A stretch of 64,000 bases of DNA, taken from NCBI GenBank assembly GCA_907165065.1, contig OU015528.1, forward strand, positions 24,944,015 through 25,008,014. Reading direction: 5' to 3'. Below are positions 22,883 to 35,426 of the stretch, one piece after another. The position numbers and the translations under genes were made by a program. The notes beneath the pieces were generated by a model. The model ran no database searches. It was not told the DNA's origin and saw only the letters and a list, made by a program, of their open reading frames with translations. Numbering within the stretch: the stretch's first letter is position 1; each line of letters opens with the position of its first letter. Origin of the DNA: Caprimulgus europaeus (Eukaryota > Chordata > Aves > Caprimulgiformes > Caprimulgidae).

Positions 22883-22975
22883 CATGGAGTCACAAATGGT
22901 TGGGGTTGGAAGGGACCTTTGGAGATCATCTGGTCCAATTCTCCTGCTCAAGCAGAGTCTCCTAAAGTCAGTTTC
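22883..22975 (-). mobile_element. CR1 3' tip, minus strand
   Basis: GGTTGGGGTTGGAAGGGACC and GGAGATCATCTGGTCCAATT are the inverted CR1 3' UTR end. Only the last ~90 bp survives, and it lacks a clear tail repeat. Confidence 0.85.
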
Positions 22976-23289
22976 CATGATCATGTCTGTAAGAAATGTA
23001 CAGTTCAGTGTAACATGCTGTTTTATAGAACACTGTATTTCATTAATATTTTGATGTTTCTGTCACTAAAGTTAGTAAAAAATGCATGAAGAAAATAATT
23101 TTATAATTAACAGGATTATACATAAAATAATTTATACTATAAATATTTATTATGGGTATTAAACTGTTCTAATTATGAATGGTTTCCCAGAAGCTGCAGT
23201 ATATACTGAGAAACGGAGTCACTGTATAAAATAAAAGCATAAGGCACACTGTGAGCACAGCAGGATGTATGAAAGATGCTTAGGGAATG

Positions 23290-23785
23290 GAAAGGCAATT
23301 TCTTTCTATGATAAGGTTACTCATTCAGTTGACCAAGGGAAGCTAGTCAATGCAATCTTTTTGGATTTCAGTAAAGCCTTTGTTATAATATCTCACGGTA
23401 TCTTCCTGGACAAAATGTCCAGCATACAGCTGATTAAACACATAATGCGTGAGCAATTGGTTGACAGGTCAGGCTCAAAGGGTTCTAGTCAATGGGGTTA
23501 CATTGGGTTGGCAATCGGTCACTGGTGGGGTCCCACAGGGATCCATCCTGGGGCCGGTACTGTTTAATGTCTTCATCAGTGACTTGGATACAGTCATTGA
23601 AGCTTAGCTTGAAGGACTGCTAACTAAGTTTGTTGATGACACCAAATTGGGAGAAGCTGTGGACACTCTTGAGGGCAGAGAGGCCCTGCAGAGAGAGCTA
23701 GATAAATTAGAGAGCTAAGTAATCACCAGCCATACGAATTTTAACAAGGGCAAGTGCCAGATTTTGCACCTGGGCCTGTTAAATC
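23290..23785 (+). pseudogene. CR1 ORF2 reverse-transcriptase fragment, frameshifted
   Basis: Contains reverse-transcriptase motif A (IFLDFSKAF, with the second conserved Asp replaced by Val), then in another frame the [16 protein letters not shown] block (about 23525-23570), and F-V-D-D at 23629-23640. There is at least one frameshift between the blocks, and in-frame stops follow (TAG in AAGCTTAGCTTG at 23600-23611). It ends near CACCTGGGC and has no 3' UTR. It may be part of the same original insertion as 24284-24885, with about 500 bp of other sequence between. Confidence 0.92.
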
Positions 23786-24283
23786 ATGGATTCTCAGGCA
23801 GAAGCAAAATTTTGTTTTGTACAGTGATAGTGTAAAACACTTGATAAAATCACAGGTAAGCAATAAAATCAACTATATTAGAATGTCTCAGAAAATTCTA
23901 GATGCCTTGTGAACTGTTTAGAAGTTTAATAAGAAAATCTATGGTTTTAGGAGAAAATAATCTGTCAACGTTCCTCCTTCTTCCTTTTCAAAAAGGCAAT
24001 TAAAATTTGATTTGCTATGAAAATATAAATGTCTTACGAATATGAAACAAAATGAAACAAACAAAAACACATAAAGAAAGAAATATGAGACAGACTATGC
24101 CTTTCCAGAATGATTCTTGTAAGCTTTTTTGGAATTTTTCTATTCATGGCAATGTAAAGGTATTCCTCCTAAATATGTGACTAAATTTTAGCTTTCATTA
24201 ACATGGCATTAGCTTAATATTTTATTATTATTATTATTATTTTTTGTTAAAATAGGTTTTGTTCTGTTTATACATCCAGATAT
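23786..24283. other. unique AT-rich spacer
   Basis: No CR1 similarity visible. It ends with a short (TTA)n run at about 24222-24241. Confidence 0.5.
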
Positions 24284-24885
24284 ATTTCCTGGGCTGCACC
24301 AAGAGAAGCGTGGCCAGCAGGTTGAGGGAGGGGATTCTCCCTCTGTACTCCACTCTCGTAAGGCACCACCTGGAGTACTGCGTCCAGTTCTGGAGCCCCC
24401 AACATAAGAGAGACATAGACCAGTCAGAATGAGTCCAGAGAAGGGCCATGAGGATGATCTGAGGATTGGAGCACCTCTCCTACGAGGACAGGCTGAAAGA
24501 GTTGGGGCTGTTCAGCCTGGAAAAGAGAGGGCTTGGGGGAGATCTTATAGTGGCCTTCCAGTACATGAAGGGGCCTACAAGAAAGCTGGGGAGGGACTTT
24601 TCATAAGGGCAGATAATGACAGGACAAGGGGAAATGGCTTTAAACTGAAAGAGGGTAGGTTTAGATTAGATATTAGGAAGAAATTCTTCACTGTGAGGGT
24701 GGTCAGACACTGGAACAGGTTGCCCAGAGAAGTTGTGGATGCCCCCTCCCTGGAAATGTTCAAGGCCAGGTTGGATGAGGCTTTGAGCAACCTGGTCTAG
24801 TGGAAAGGTGTCCCTGTTCATGGCAGGGGAGATCAGAGCTAGATTATCTTTAAGGTCCCTTCCAGCCCAAACCATTCTATGATAT
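24284..24885 (+). mobile_element. CR1 LINE 3' end
   Basis: Starts near TTTCCTGGGCTGCACCAAG and ends ACCATTCTATGATA. The C-terminal ORF2 region is recognisable ([19 protein letters not shown]) with an open frame from 24429 to 24800. This belongs to a different CR1 subfamily from 1855 and 4111: it has GACAAGGGGAAATGGC and a tail of ATTCTATG rather than ATTCTGTG. Confidence 0.94.
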
Positions 24886-27800
24886 AGTACTTTATAAATG
24901 TACACAGAATATAAAACGTGATGTTTAACAGAAAATTTAGATGAAGAAATATTAAGAGACATAGCAAGTAGAGGAGCACACGATGATCTAGAATCTGCGT
25001 AGACTTAGTTGTTCCTAAAGACACTAGTCTCTCCCTTTGTGAAGAATATTCTCATGATCTTAAAACAGTCACCTTACCCCATACTACATAGTTGTAAAAT
25101 ACAGAATACCCTTTGGAGATCATGTCAAAACAAGAGAACTGTGTCGGTGTAAGTTTTACAGTTTACAACTGTGTATAAACTACAAGATGACATTTGATCT
25201 GATTCCATTTTCATATTGGTATAGAAGGAATAAGGAATAACCAGGAATTACAAGGCAAATTATTTTATAAATATCTCTGTGACTACGTGGAAGAGAGATC
25301 TCACTATTTAGGTATTATTTTTCCAGCCAGGTCCTGTTTTTAACTATCATGGAATGTTCCAAGAGAAATATTTTTTATATCTACTTTTCATCATTTGTGA
25401 CTCAGCATTAAACATCCTTTGAGGGTAAGAAAAGTCTCAGCTTCACTGCACAAACTGGGGGGGGGAGGTGGGTTTGAGATACCTTTATCTGGAAGATTTT
25501 AAACCTTGTGGAGAGTCAATTGAGACTCTTTCTGACAAAAGGAGTTATGAACTTTTCAAATTATGTCTGAATGCAGTTTGAACTAGACATATGAGCTTCT
25601 GTACCTGTCAGAGAGGACCATGCTGTGAGAGTGAAAAGTTTGTATTTAACACAAGAGGAAGCCACTGAACTCTCCCTTTTTAAAAAACACTATTACCTTA
25701 GTACTTTAGTTCTAAGGAAGGATATTGAAGAACAATGAAGACCTGTTTATGGTTTACACAATTTTGGAAACACAGTATCCTCTTTCCACATCTCAGAAAA
25801 TGTATTGAAGTAGAAAAAAGAATGGAGAAAAGAGCCATGAAGGAAATAGAAGTCCTATATGAAGACCAAAGGCAAAACATCTATATACAAAGAAAATCCC
25901 CAAAACAAACAAAACCCAACTTAACAACACTGGTAAACTGCTTCAGTGTTTTGCTGTGGACTTCATGATTGAAAAATGAGGTGTTGTTGAAGAGACACTT
26001 CTAGAAAATCTACAAGAATGAGCAGCAGCTGGATTGTTTTTCAAGGATAGTGTATGTTGTTAGTCTGTAATTTAGGATATGAAAATTAATTTATGTGGCT
26101 TTGCTGAAGGGACAGCTGTTCTTGTGCTTTAAAAGTAGTAAGCAGATACCTGAATGCAGAGAAGAGATGGTTTGGTGGCATGACATTCCTGTGAACACAA
26201 GACAAAGGACAAGAGGACAAAGGCAAGAATAGAGCCGAAGTAGAGTACGCTGCAAATAGAGATTTAAGAGTAGTAGGATTTCCATCTTTAAGAAAGGATG
26301 GGTCCCATTTGGTGCATATACAGGACAGGGTTTCTATTTTATTAGAAAGGAAGATCTGATGGTTGCATGGCTGGAAATCAAATGAGAGTTAGTAACCAGG
26401 AAATCAAACTCTGAGGACAACTGTAGTAAAATAGGAGTATTAAAACTCAGGCTGAGATAAATAGTTTAATTGGATACAGATAAGTAAGGCATATGTTCTC
26501 ATTTCTTTTGGGGGAAAAAAAAAAATAAAAAAGTATTTTGATACTGAGATTTGACATCTTTTTCTTTCCGAAAATAGATATGCCATTGATAGTTTCACTT
26601 CCACACTGAATTGCAGACTGAGGTTGGGATTACCCTTGCTGATATTGATATTCCACATACAAGGATAAATTGATGGGAAACAGCTTCCATATTCATTCAA
26701 GCCTTGTAAGATTGGCATTCCCTTTGGTACCAGTGTACTTTGTCACTAAACAGTAATAATAAAGTTTTGTCTTAGAAAGGTAGAAGATAAATTTATCAAA
26801 CTATCCCAATACGGCTTCCTTTTACATAAATACACATATTCCTTTTAAACTGTATGTATATTAAAACAAACAAACAAACAAAAAAACCCCAACAAAGCAG
26901 CAACACAAAGTAGACTTTAGGGACGGTAGATTTATCCCAAATGTTGTGTCTTTGTTGCATGGCAGTTGGACAGAACTGGTCACTTACACTCCATTGTTGA
27001 CCTACGTAGCTGGTATCCTCAAAAGTACTTGCTTATTCTTATACTGTACTGTTTTGTTTCACATCCTTAATGGCTTTATTTAGAAAATTTATTACTCATG
27101 TTCTACAGTGTCACAAAATCCACGGGAGTTAAATTATCACTTTTAACTCATATTTCTTAATAACAAATTATCACTGTATTCATCAGAGAGATTAATACGG
27201 AATTAAGAAAAATACTTCTCTAAATTAATTCCATCAAAACAGTGATAAAATATTTTATATTTGACTGGAAGTCTTCCAGAGGCAATCCTGATACAGAACA
27301 GGCTTCTGCAGCTATGATCATTCTTAATATTTGTTGTAAATTGTATTCTTTTAATTTACTGACTAAGAAGGAAGTTGTGAGAAATCAGCACTTTTGCTAA
27401 AGAATGTTTGGGATCAGATTTTTAAGTTATACATTCACAGCTGAGCAGATATATTTCCTTGGTTATCATTTATGCCCACAATTTATGTAGTGCAAATAAG
27501 ATGCCTTGATGACCACATGTACACTCATAAACATTTATTCTATCAATGATTTGTGCTTGTATGTTCCTATTTTTAAATATTCAGGCTTTAATTTAAAAAA
27601 ATTTAAGGAACAGAAAAATGAAGTAAAGGAGACCAAACACGCCTTACTTATAAAGTTAAGAGACCCTGCCAGATTCCCACAGTTTAGTACTCAGCAATTT
27701 CTGGATGCAGTTCCCTTAAAGCAATTTGGAAAATGAACAATATGTATTTTGTTTAGGTTTTGGCCCAATGTAAGTATTACATTTGCAATTGTTCTCACAA

Positions 27801-28539
27801 AACCATTGTTATATTCTCAGAGTTCATTTTTGCAATTAATTGCAATTCATTATTGCAATTAATTAAGTGTAGACCAGCTCTGTGGCGTAACTATTTGACA
27901 TAACCTTGAGAATATTGCAAAAGTTGACACAAGAGCTAGTCTTAGTTAATCTTGGTTTTGGTTTGGGGTTTTTTTGTTTTTGTTGTTGTTTTTTCTTAAA
28001 AAGTATTTAATTCTTAAGAATTTAAACTAAAATAAAAAACTTGGAACAAAAAATAATAATTTACAAATTTTATAAAGGATGCGTGTGATGTTAGATTTTG
28101 CAAAGAATTTTGCCTAGAATCAGAAGTGTATGGTAGATTTTATCAGTCACTGGTTATGTCAATAAATACTTTACTTTGGCTGTATATCAAATATGTCTAC
28201 TGCAAAAACATTTTATGTATTGCAGTTTTAAGGATTTACAAATAAAGTTGTTTTATTTATTTTTTTATTTATTAAACTGAGGGGTTTGTATGTTAATGCT
28301 TGGAGAAGTGAAGGCTTGGTGTAATAAAATAGAGCTAAGCATACTACGGCTAGGTGAAGAATAAACATTTTTAAATTTCTGGGCATTTATTCTTTTTCCT
28401 CAGCCAACCCTGGTATTATAATCTGGAATAGTTTAGAAGAAAATCTCAATTTTGCCTGTCAGAGATTCTATGTCCTTAAATAACATTCTAGAAAGCCTAT
28501 AGTAAAGCTAGTTTTGATCTCTATTCTAAATTCAAATTC
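24886..28539. other. unique non-coding sequence
   Basis: AT-rich high-complexity DNA. It includes a G9 tract with further G runs at 25457-25472, A-rich tracts near 26513-26531 and 26868-26890, and one copy of a dispersed repeat (26755-26845). Open frames are short and unrecognised. Confidence 0.5.
26755..26845 (+). repeat. dispersed ~90-bp repeat, copy 1
   Basis: AATAAAGTTTTGTCTTAGAA, then GGTAGAAGATAAATTTATCA, ACTATCCCAATACGGCTTCC and ACACATATTCCT. The same string of words recurs at 29110-29197 with roughly 90% identity. The flanks on both sides do not match. Confidence 0.85.
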
Positions 28540-29095
28540 GAAATAATCTGCAGAAACAGAAAAGCATATTGATCTGAATAGTCCTTACGATGTGAAGGTT
28601 TTTTACTATTTAGGACTACTAGCATGCATAATTGCTATATAATTATGGGCTGTTAATAAACAGTTGGTATCATGCATTCATGGTAATTAAACTTTAAATA
28701 CACTGATGAGCAGCAATGTAACTTTTACCTCCAATTAACCTGCCCTTTCACCTATTAAATGTAATCACGCTTTTACTTTATAATCTTGTTATTATTCATG
28801 GTTTGTTAATAAAATTTGATCAGCATATTAAAGATGTTGAGTTTTTGTATTTAGCTCACATCTGTTGTCAGAAATAATTAGATGGGTTGGCAAATGACAG
28901 CACCTTTCCTTACAGATGCTTTAACGTTGCGAGTAAGAATGCCCTAAGTGTCTCTTTGAATAACGCCAAGCTTTTCATTTAGTAGTTTATTTGCCTTGAG
29001 GCTTCAAAGTGGAACTTTTGGAATAATCTGACCTAGCCTCAGGCAGGTGTATATGTGATTTTCGCTTCCAGTGTTACAGGAAAAGATAAAATCCT
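28540..29095. other. candidate conserved non-coding block (by appearance only)
   Basis: High-complexity DNA dense in homeodomain- and forkhead-like words: CATAATTGC, GGTAATTAAAC, TTAATAAACAG, CCAATTAACC, AAATAATTAGATG and GTTAATAAAA. It is free of repeats. This is the texture typical of vertebrate conserved enhancers, but conservation cannot be seen from one sequence. Confidence 0.25.
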
Positions 29096-29109
29096 TTCAA
29101 TATGAATTT

Positions 29110-29197
29110 TAATAAAGTTTTTTCTTAGAAAGGTAGAAGATAATGTTATCAAACTATCCCAATATGGCTTCCTTTTACCATATACACACATATTCCT
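29110..29197 (+). repeat. dispersed ~90-bp repeat, copy 2
   Basis: Partner of 26755-26845: TTAGAAAGGTAGAAGATAATG, TTATCAAACTATCCCAATAT and GGCTTCCTTTTAC. About 2.35 kb apart, same orientation. Confidence 0.85.
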
Positions 29198-29479
29198 GTG
29201 AAAACACAAAAGATATTACATTATGCATTCAAGGCTATCTCAGACAATAAATTACACTTCACTCTAATTATTCCATTATTCAAATAAATGTGCTGACAAA
29301 GTGCGAAAGAGATTATTTTACAGCACGGTTTTCATCAGACAGTCATGAAATAATGCTGGCTTTTTAGAAATCCTGGCTACATAGGTCTTATTCCTCTTGT
29401 GATTCAGAGAACACACTCTTTTAGTGAACTTACTGCTTATGTAAGCACTGTAAAATGCACTATAAAAGTACCTCTGACA

Positions 29480-29851
29480 TCATTTCTCCACAACGTAGGT
29501 AATACACAAATAACAGCAGTACATGTTTTCCAGGTTCATTTTGGAAAGACACGTTCGTGCTGCCTGGTCCATATGATTCTGCATACAATAAGTATCACTG
29601 GCATGCCTTCTACCAATTCTCCGCAGTGTTTTATCCCAAAAAACCATAGTGGAATCATGAGTGTTCACCAGATTGACAGCTTCTGTACATGTGTCACCTA
29701 ACCACTTGGAGGAGTGGTTCAAATGCACATACTGAGGGCCAGCAGGCAGGATGTTCTCTGTTAGTAGCACTCCATGCAGAGATGTGAATTTATATAGGAA
29801 TTTTGGCAGTCGGAAGAAAGGTTGTTCTTTGTGCGTGCTCAGAGAGAAAGA
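29480..29851 (-). other. unrecognised open frame, 123 codons
   Basis: The frame is open on minus from just inside a TGA (29852-29854) to the TGA at 29480-29482. No ATG occurs near its upstream end; the first in-frame Met is well inside, so any real product would be a fragment or an exon. The translation is not low-complexity and is rich in Cys, His and Trp (for example YVHLNHSSKWLGD and STMVFWDKTLRRIGRRH). I recognise no family. The region has more CpG and GC than its neighbours. The opposite strand is also open over 29399-29701, so coding potential is uncertain. Alternatives are a decayed gene fragment, an old transposon or chance. Confidence 0.2.
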
Positions 29852-30502
29852 TCAGAGAGTGGTCTTTCTCATGTGTCTGCCAGGTGAATGGCAATGAATG
29901 TTTCTCTTTTCTGCCAAGCAACTGACAGAGTAGTCTGTGGGTGCATAGTTAAAAATGTCCCTATTAAATTTGATAAAACAAAAAGAAACCTGGTTTAATT
30001 ACTGTAATTAATCCCCTAACGATCTTATTGAAGAGCAGAGTGAAAAAGAACCTACATGCATTCATATACCTCCTCCTGACTAAAAAGATGTTTTCTTAAA
30101 ACTCCTAAACCATCTAGAAAATATCTCAGCACTCCTGTTTTTTTATGCTAACGTGCTTATTGTTTATCGGTTACAGATAATTATCTCATTACCTTTGAAA
30201 TCTAGAATGCCATAGTTATGCTCTGATAACATCCCTCTGGCTTAAAAAATAACTATTATACCCATTTGAAAGGTGGGTAACAGGCATAAAGACAGAAAGT
30301 AGATTCTTCTCATTAAGGCAGCTGAAATGTAACAACTGAATCTGAAGCACATATTCTCAGCAGGTCATCAAAGCTTTCTCTATGCTAAGCAGAGAGAGAG
30401 GAGATACTTCCAGAGGTTTTAAGGATGATATACCCCATAACTATGTGTCTCTTTCCTCTGAAAGTAGAAGGAATTAGGGCAGACACACTGTTCAGGTAAA
30501 AT

Positions 30503-30602
30503 GAAGTCCATATCATGAAACTTCCTTGAAATTCCACAGGATGTCTTCAGTAGAAGTCCATATCATGAAACTTTCTTGAAATTCCACAGGATGTCTTCAG
30601 TA
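30503..30602 (+). repeat. 50-bp perfect-period tandem duplication
   Basis: 30503-30552 and 30553-30602 are identical except for one C/T difference (ACTTCCTTG against ACTTTCTTG). Both start GAAGTCCATATC and end GTCTTCAGTA. A recent local duplication. Confidence 0.97.
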
Positions 30603-33600
30603 GATCATGATTCAAGTCTTTTGGATCCAGACTTCTGGTTCAGTTTCTCCTTCTTTGTGCTTAATTATAACTAATCACACTTGGGAGTTTGCAAAACAGT
30701 AGTCATAAAATTTTAGTTCACTTCTTTCTAAGCTGGAAGATTCTTATCAATATAAAATGTAGAAAAAGTAGTGACATTTGGGATCATAAAGTGGAGAGTA
30801 ATCATCTGAAGATGATACTTATGTGACTCCACTTTTTTCTGGTTTCTTTATCCTTACATAAGACAGGAATAAACACGAGAGTAGGCATTTATTGCAGGTC
30901 AGAAGCCTTTTCCATGAATGGATATTCACACTGACAACAATTTCCTGGTCTGGAAATGGGAGTAATTCTAGCTGCCCTTCAGCATTGCATTATGTCACTT
31001 TTGGTTACACATATATGATAACATGCCCCAACATGACACCTCAGTGCAGCATATTGGCTTCCTGTGAGGAGATAAAACATAAATGGAAAATGATTGACTA
31101 GGAAAGAGATGTATTATGCCCCAAACTAGAACCTGCAAAAAAGAAAAAGGGCAGGATTCATACTTTATGAAAACAGGCAGAAAGGTGGTCAAAACATTTA
31201 TAGGTGCAGTCTTGAATGTAAAAAAATTAGTAGAAGGAACCTCATTGTTAATTTCCTGCAGCATGCAGAAGCACAAACATAGTGAAATAGACTTTTTGTT
31301 TATGCATAGATCACTATAAATGTGAGAATATCTGTGCATGATATTCCACACATCATTCACCTAATAAGGCCAAAGGGAAAGATTATCACAGTGTGTGCGT
31401 ACAGGGATCACAGAATCAATATGAGATTAAGTATGCTAGATCATATAGCAGTGTGTTAGGACACTTGATGGCTGGCAGGGAATATGCCATCTAGGTTCTC
31501 TTTTGAATGTAGAGTTGCATATCGAACACTCAGTGACATGCCCAATGCCATTGATGGGCAGTGCTGCAGCCCCTCCGTAGCTAAGGATTCATGCCAAGAA
31601 GCAGCAGCCTTAAGTATGACAGACACTGTAGAACTGCCTTAGGAAGAGAGAAAATACAAAGCAAATAGACAAATGTGTGATTTTCCTACTTACAGAGCAA
31701 GACTTGACAGGTCAGGGTACATGTTTCTTCAAAAGACTCTAGTACTTTGCTAGGGAGAACAATAGGCAAGTTCTGATTACACCAGGTGTATGATTTTATT
31801 GTCATACCTGTGGTTACTGAAGAAACACATAGTGTAAAAGTTGTGTCATAACAAGTGACAGACGCTCATGTAAACAAAAAGCAAAATTAATTGCTTCATC
31901 TTTGCATTTCTCTTTTGTTTTTAGTTTGTGGACTTTTTTTTTTTAAGGATCCATGTTTGAAACTATTATCAGAAACTGTTTCAGTCCAACAAACAGCACT
32001 TTTTCTCCAGACTTGAAATACTGGAAGCTCTCAGTATCTCGGTTTATGGTGACTGAATTATACTCATAAAGACTAGGTATATGAACTTTGTGTGGTCCAT
32101 AATCAAACACTCCAGTTGTTTGATCAGTTTGAAAAGCTTAGAATTTTTTTTTTCTTGTTTAAGAAGAGAAAGAAATAATAATTCAGAATATTTCAACTTA
32201 TATGCAGTCCAAAGTCTTGCTTATTAAAACTATTTTTTTTTCAAATAATTTATATTAATGTAGTTTTTCATTCAGCCTAGTTTGGGGATACAGACACTTT
32301 CTCTTGCACAGAGCCAATCTTGACTCATAGCTCACACACTTTTCAATTTGTTTCCATAAATATATTCTAGTATAGTAGAATAAAGAGATCTGTAAGTTTA
32401 AAAAGTCTTTTTTAATGTGGTTTTCCTTTTAAAAAGTATTCCATAGGATATTCTCTTTGTTGCTCTGTAAAATCTTACTCTCCCATATGCTGTCATTTTC
32501 ACTCATGAAAAAAAGCACTCATTTTTTTCCTTTCATAAGTATAATGGAAATCCAGTGTACTTCAGGATTTTATTTTTTTTTCCAAAGAAGTCTAAGTCAT
32601 TCATTTACTGACTCCTGAAATCAGCCAACTTATGCAGAAGTACTTCATGCAGTCAGTATGATAAATTTCAAGCTGTACTGGTAGAAGAATGTGAATAATG
32701 GAAAAATTATTCACAAATATATTATTCCAAAACTTTAAAGAAACCATACATATTAAGTTCTTTCACCCACTCCAGAAAAGGAATAAATGATAAATAAATA
32801 TTTCAGGAGTAATTAATTCAAATAATTTATTTTAAAATTATCTATGCTCTGATCCAAAGTCTATTGAAATAATTGATCTCACTTCTGCCTACTCAGCTCC
32901 ATAATGAAATACACAAGAAGCCCTAGTATTTTATTGAGTCATGCTCTCTTTGCTTCTGTCAACTTTTAGCCTAGTTGAAAGAGTTCCTTCAGGTGCTAAA
33001 TATTGCCTTTTATTTTCAGTTTCCCCATACCTCCAGTTTTCCTGCCTAAAGTTTTTTAGAATTTAAAAAGATTATAATTACAAATGTATGTGAAATAATT
33101 ATTTTTAAATTATTCTGATGGCAAATTATACTTTTTATTTAACTGAATCAGTAGGCAATTAGACCACAATTGCCTATTTTATGGCTTGTTTAGCAATTGG
33201 TTTATGTTGAACATAAATATGTGAAAGTTTATCTACTTTGTTTTTCCATAACTTTACAATTAAACCTTCATCACTGTAAAAAACTGTGGGGTGATTTTTT
33301 AAGTGTGAAGAGATTCAAATAAGACATTAAATAGATGTTCAACAGAGCACAACAGCAAAATGCAGTAAAGTCCTGTATAACCCAAAATTTGAGTAGATAA
33401 ACCTTCATGTAGGATGTGGGAGCCTAGAGTTAACTTCCCCTCTGAAAGGAGCTGGAGAATATAACCCATCTAGTTCAGTCACTCTTTAGATCCATCTACC
33501 TTAGGACACTCGTATTGCCTACACATCATTCCATTTTACTTGTGGGTCTATAAAAGGAACAGATAACCCATTACAAAGTTCTGCAGCAACTAATTTTTAC

Positions 33601-35362
33601 AATAGCCAGGTTAGGCAGTAGCTTATTTATGAAATACACAAAAAGTTTTAGAATAGGAGCCACAAAAGTAATTGCACAATTCAGTATTTTAAGCTAGGAA
33701 CTAAGAAAGACTAAGAAAAATAATGTGTTTTCACATTCCTTTTAGTGTCTTTCTGTTAGGTTTAAATTCCTTTTTTATTCAAAATCAAATAAAGGGTAGT
33801 AATTTTTTAAGGAGGAGAAAGTTTAACTAACCAGCACTTCAAGGGCTAGGACATTGATTTAGGATGTAGAGTACCTTCTTTTAGTTCCTTACTCAACCTG
33901 AAGCAATTTAAGCTTGTTCTTTTTATATAAACCAGGGTAGTATCTATATATTTATTCAAAAGGCCAAAGAATGAACATGCACTGCTTTAGCCTAGTCAAC
34001 AGAGTAGTTGCCTAAGAGAGGTTAACCTGAATCCCGTTCCTGATTACAAAGACCTGTATTTTTATCTGAATTATTTAATGGAGCAGGGGGCAGATGTAGA
34101 ACCAGAGTATTCCCAAGTTATTTTCTTGAATGTAGTCTGAAGTCACGTTCATATTCTCTGGTCCAATGCATGCTGAACTATTGCATGCAATGTGTAGCTA
34201 CCTTCAGGAAGTTATTCAGATACCTTAGAATGCAGAAATAAAAGTAATCACAAAAAGTGATGTGACTTCAAATCTTTGCAGCTAGGAGGGGCAGTTAGCC
34301 CCATTTCTCCTCTCTTTCCTTGCCTTTCTCCTTATATGAAGCTATTGAAACACATGACTAAAGAAAGAAGAGAGCTTGGAAGTTTGTATCTTGTTTAGGG
34401 ACAACTGTTTTGCTTCAATCCATCTTAAGTTGTTTGTAGGGCAACTCTCCTTTACATCTGAAGACATAACTCCCTAATGCATTCAGGACATGTAATTATG
34501 TGACTGTTCTGAGCATGTAGTCTAACTGAGCAGTACATCTGCAGTAAGTCTAGTGCATTGACCTATTGTGCTGACAATGAGTCTCCTTATAACTGGGAAC
34601 TTCACCTCCCACCTCAGGATGTTGTTTCCCTCTCTGCTCTGTACAGTGAGTCATCTACATCCACAAGTGTCAGATACTGAGCCAAAATCCTTCACTTAGC
34701 ATTTTTTATACTCGATGTTAGTGGCTATTCATTCAATACTATGTTTGCTGTTAGTTCCTTTACATGACTGTCCTCAAACATATTACAAAAGTGCTCTGTA
34801 TCTAGCTTAAACACTTGCTACATTACTAAATAACCTGACACTTCTGTCCTTCTGTAGATTTAGCCCCAGGTGTTCCAGTCAATTTAAATATTTGATGTAC
34901 TATTCAATACACACAAAAATCCATGACTAATTTAGACCTCTCAAATTTTTCTTTCATCAAAGATGTAAATCAAATTTCATATGAAATATAATTATGCTGC
35001 TTATTTCAGACCACTTCCATTATTGATTTTTTTTCCACATTAACAATTTAGGTCTCAAGAGTACTGGTGGAAGGTGTTATTTAGCACATTCAAACCTTAA
35101 TCAGTGCAAACTGCCTGGAAGAAATACCCTACAGGTATTGTTCAAGTTACAAAGAGCCTGGGCTAGAAACAAGAAGAATGAAAGGATGAATATATCCAAA
35201 GATTTAGCATTCATTCCTTTATTTATTTGTTTTTCAGAAAAATTCTAGATTTAATGGTGATTTGAGTTCAGAAAATAAGGCAGGATTCATGGAACTTTGT
35301 GGGGTTTTTTGATCGAACAAAATGGATATTTGTGTGGAACTATGTGGAACACACATATGCGT
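30603..35362. other. unique non-coding sequence
   Basis: AT-rich DNA without recognised repeats. It includes a 9-bp-arm inverted repeat, TAGGCAATT...AATTGCCTA at 33152-33176, embedded in repeat-free sequence. No gene supported. Confidence 0.5.
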
Positions 35363-35380
35363 GCACACACACACACACAC

Positions 35381-35420
<40 letters not shown>
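35363..35420. repeat. compound (CA)n / (TA)n microsatellite
   Basis: About nine CA at 35363-35380, then ATATA-C, then 17 TA at 35387-35420, followed by CACAC. The self-complementary TA block could extrude a cruciform. Confidence 0.95.

Positions 35421-35426
<6 letters not shown>

Noticed and set aside
25100-25135. Possible old CR1 tip (CCCTTTGGAGATCATGTC)
   Set aside because: Only about 15 bases resemble CR1 and there is no neighbouring CR1 sequence.
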